5,014 bases of DNA, taken from CAYSWF01 sp964562905 (GTDB lineage: Bacteria > Patescibacteriota > Andersenbacteria > UBA10190). The notes below the pieces were generated by a model. It was not told where the DNA came from. It was given only the letters and a program-made list of their open reading frames with translations, and ran no database searches. The stretch covers positions 1 through 5,014 of the forward strand of contig CAZLVG010000060.1 in NCBI GenBank assembly GCA_964562905.1. The letters are read 5' to 3'. Below are positions 4,870-5,014 of this stretch, piece after piece. The position numbers and the translations under genes are program-made. Positions within the stretch are counted from its first letter, which is position 1. Each line of letters starts with the position of its first letter.

Positions 4870-5014
4870 TCAAAGCTCCCTGTCGGAAATCGGAATGGCT
4901 TCTTTGGAATCAGCGGGATCGCCAGTGATCACAACGCCTGTGCCGCCGCCTGCCATCAATTCCTCAAGCGGGGACATCACTCGCTGCACTTCGCCCGGCA
5001 TCACCCAGAATCCA
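4870..5014 (-). CDS. C-terminal end of an unrecognised protein (partial)
   Basis: An open frame enters from the right edge on the minus strand and ends at TGA (4872-4870), leaving 47 visible residues. They include the stretches PGEVQRVMSPLEELMAGGG, GVVITGDPADS and IPISDREL. I do not recognise the family; the glycine run followed by a hydrophobic VVIT strand and an acidic tail is all that can be said. Support for it being real comes from the terminator about 50 bases downstream in the right orientation. The start and most of the protein lie outside the window. Confidence 0.55.
   Translation of the reverse strand, partial: GFWVMPGEVQRVMSPLEELMAGGGTGVVITGDPADSKEAIPISDREL

Noticed and set aside
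4670..4870. Mobile-element end or attachment site near the Fic gene
   Set aside because: There is no integrase, tRNA or matching direct repeat; the inverted repeats are explained by a terminator and a dispersed GC-rich element.

Overview
The window reads as a stretch of bacterial chromosome, probably from an anaerobic Firmicutes-type organism. That placement is weak: it rests on the style of the genes, intergenic GC-rich repeats and sigma-A-like promoters, and no marker gene is present. I see no rRNA, tRNA, CRISPR array, transposase or recognisable prophage gene. There are five genes I would keep, one gene fragment running off the right edge, and an unusually large share of structured non-coding DNA.

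Layout. Positions 1-388 are non-coding and hold a dispersed palindromic repeat (11-35), a long hairpin (221-269) and a minus-strand terminator (315-342). That terminator closes a small orphan gene (389-730, minus, unrecognised), which has its own promoter near 791-819. Positions 731-1210 form a divergent 480-base gap with several inverted repeats and a good promoter (1155-1184) reading right. The promoter drives a two-gene two-component operon: a six-helix membrane histidine kinase (1211-2635) and a receiver-only response regulator (2659-3033). A tandem 34-base repeat and GC-rich spacer follow (3034-3269). Then two minus-strand genes lie head to tail: a class II Fic enzyme with a C-terminal helix-turn-helix (3735-4631), followed by a DUF72/YecE-like gene (3270-3686) that lacks the middle of its domain. 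A minus-strand terminator (4782-4818) separates them from the C-terminal end of an unrecognised gene (4870-5014).

How the genes may work together. The kinase senses something at or in the membrane and should pass phosphate to the receiver, which has no output domain and so must act by protein contact or phosphorelay. The kinase is odd: the Asp and first Gly of the DxGxG (G1) ATP-binding box are replaced by His and Glu, and about 30 extra residues sit just before it, while the phospho-acceptor His, N box and G2 box remain. It could be impaired as a kinase yet still act as a phosphatase. The Fic protein carries its own inhibitory motif and a DNA-binding-like tail, and the DNA over its start holds repeated short motifs, which fits self-regulation as a hypothesis.

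I do not see a clearly new multi-gene system. The best leads are the degenerate kinase, the internally deleted DUF72 gene, the small orphan transcription unit at 389-730, and the structured leader and intergenic elements.
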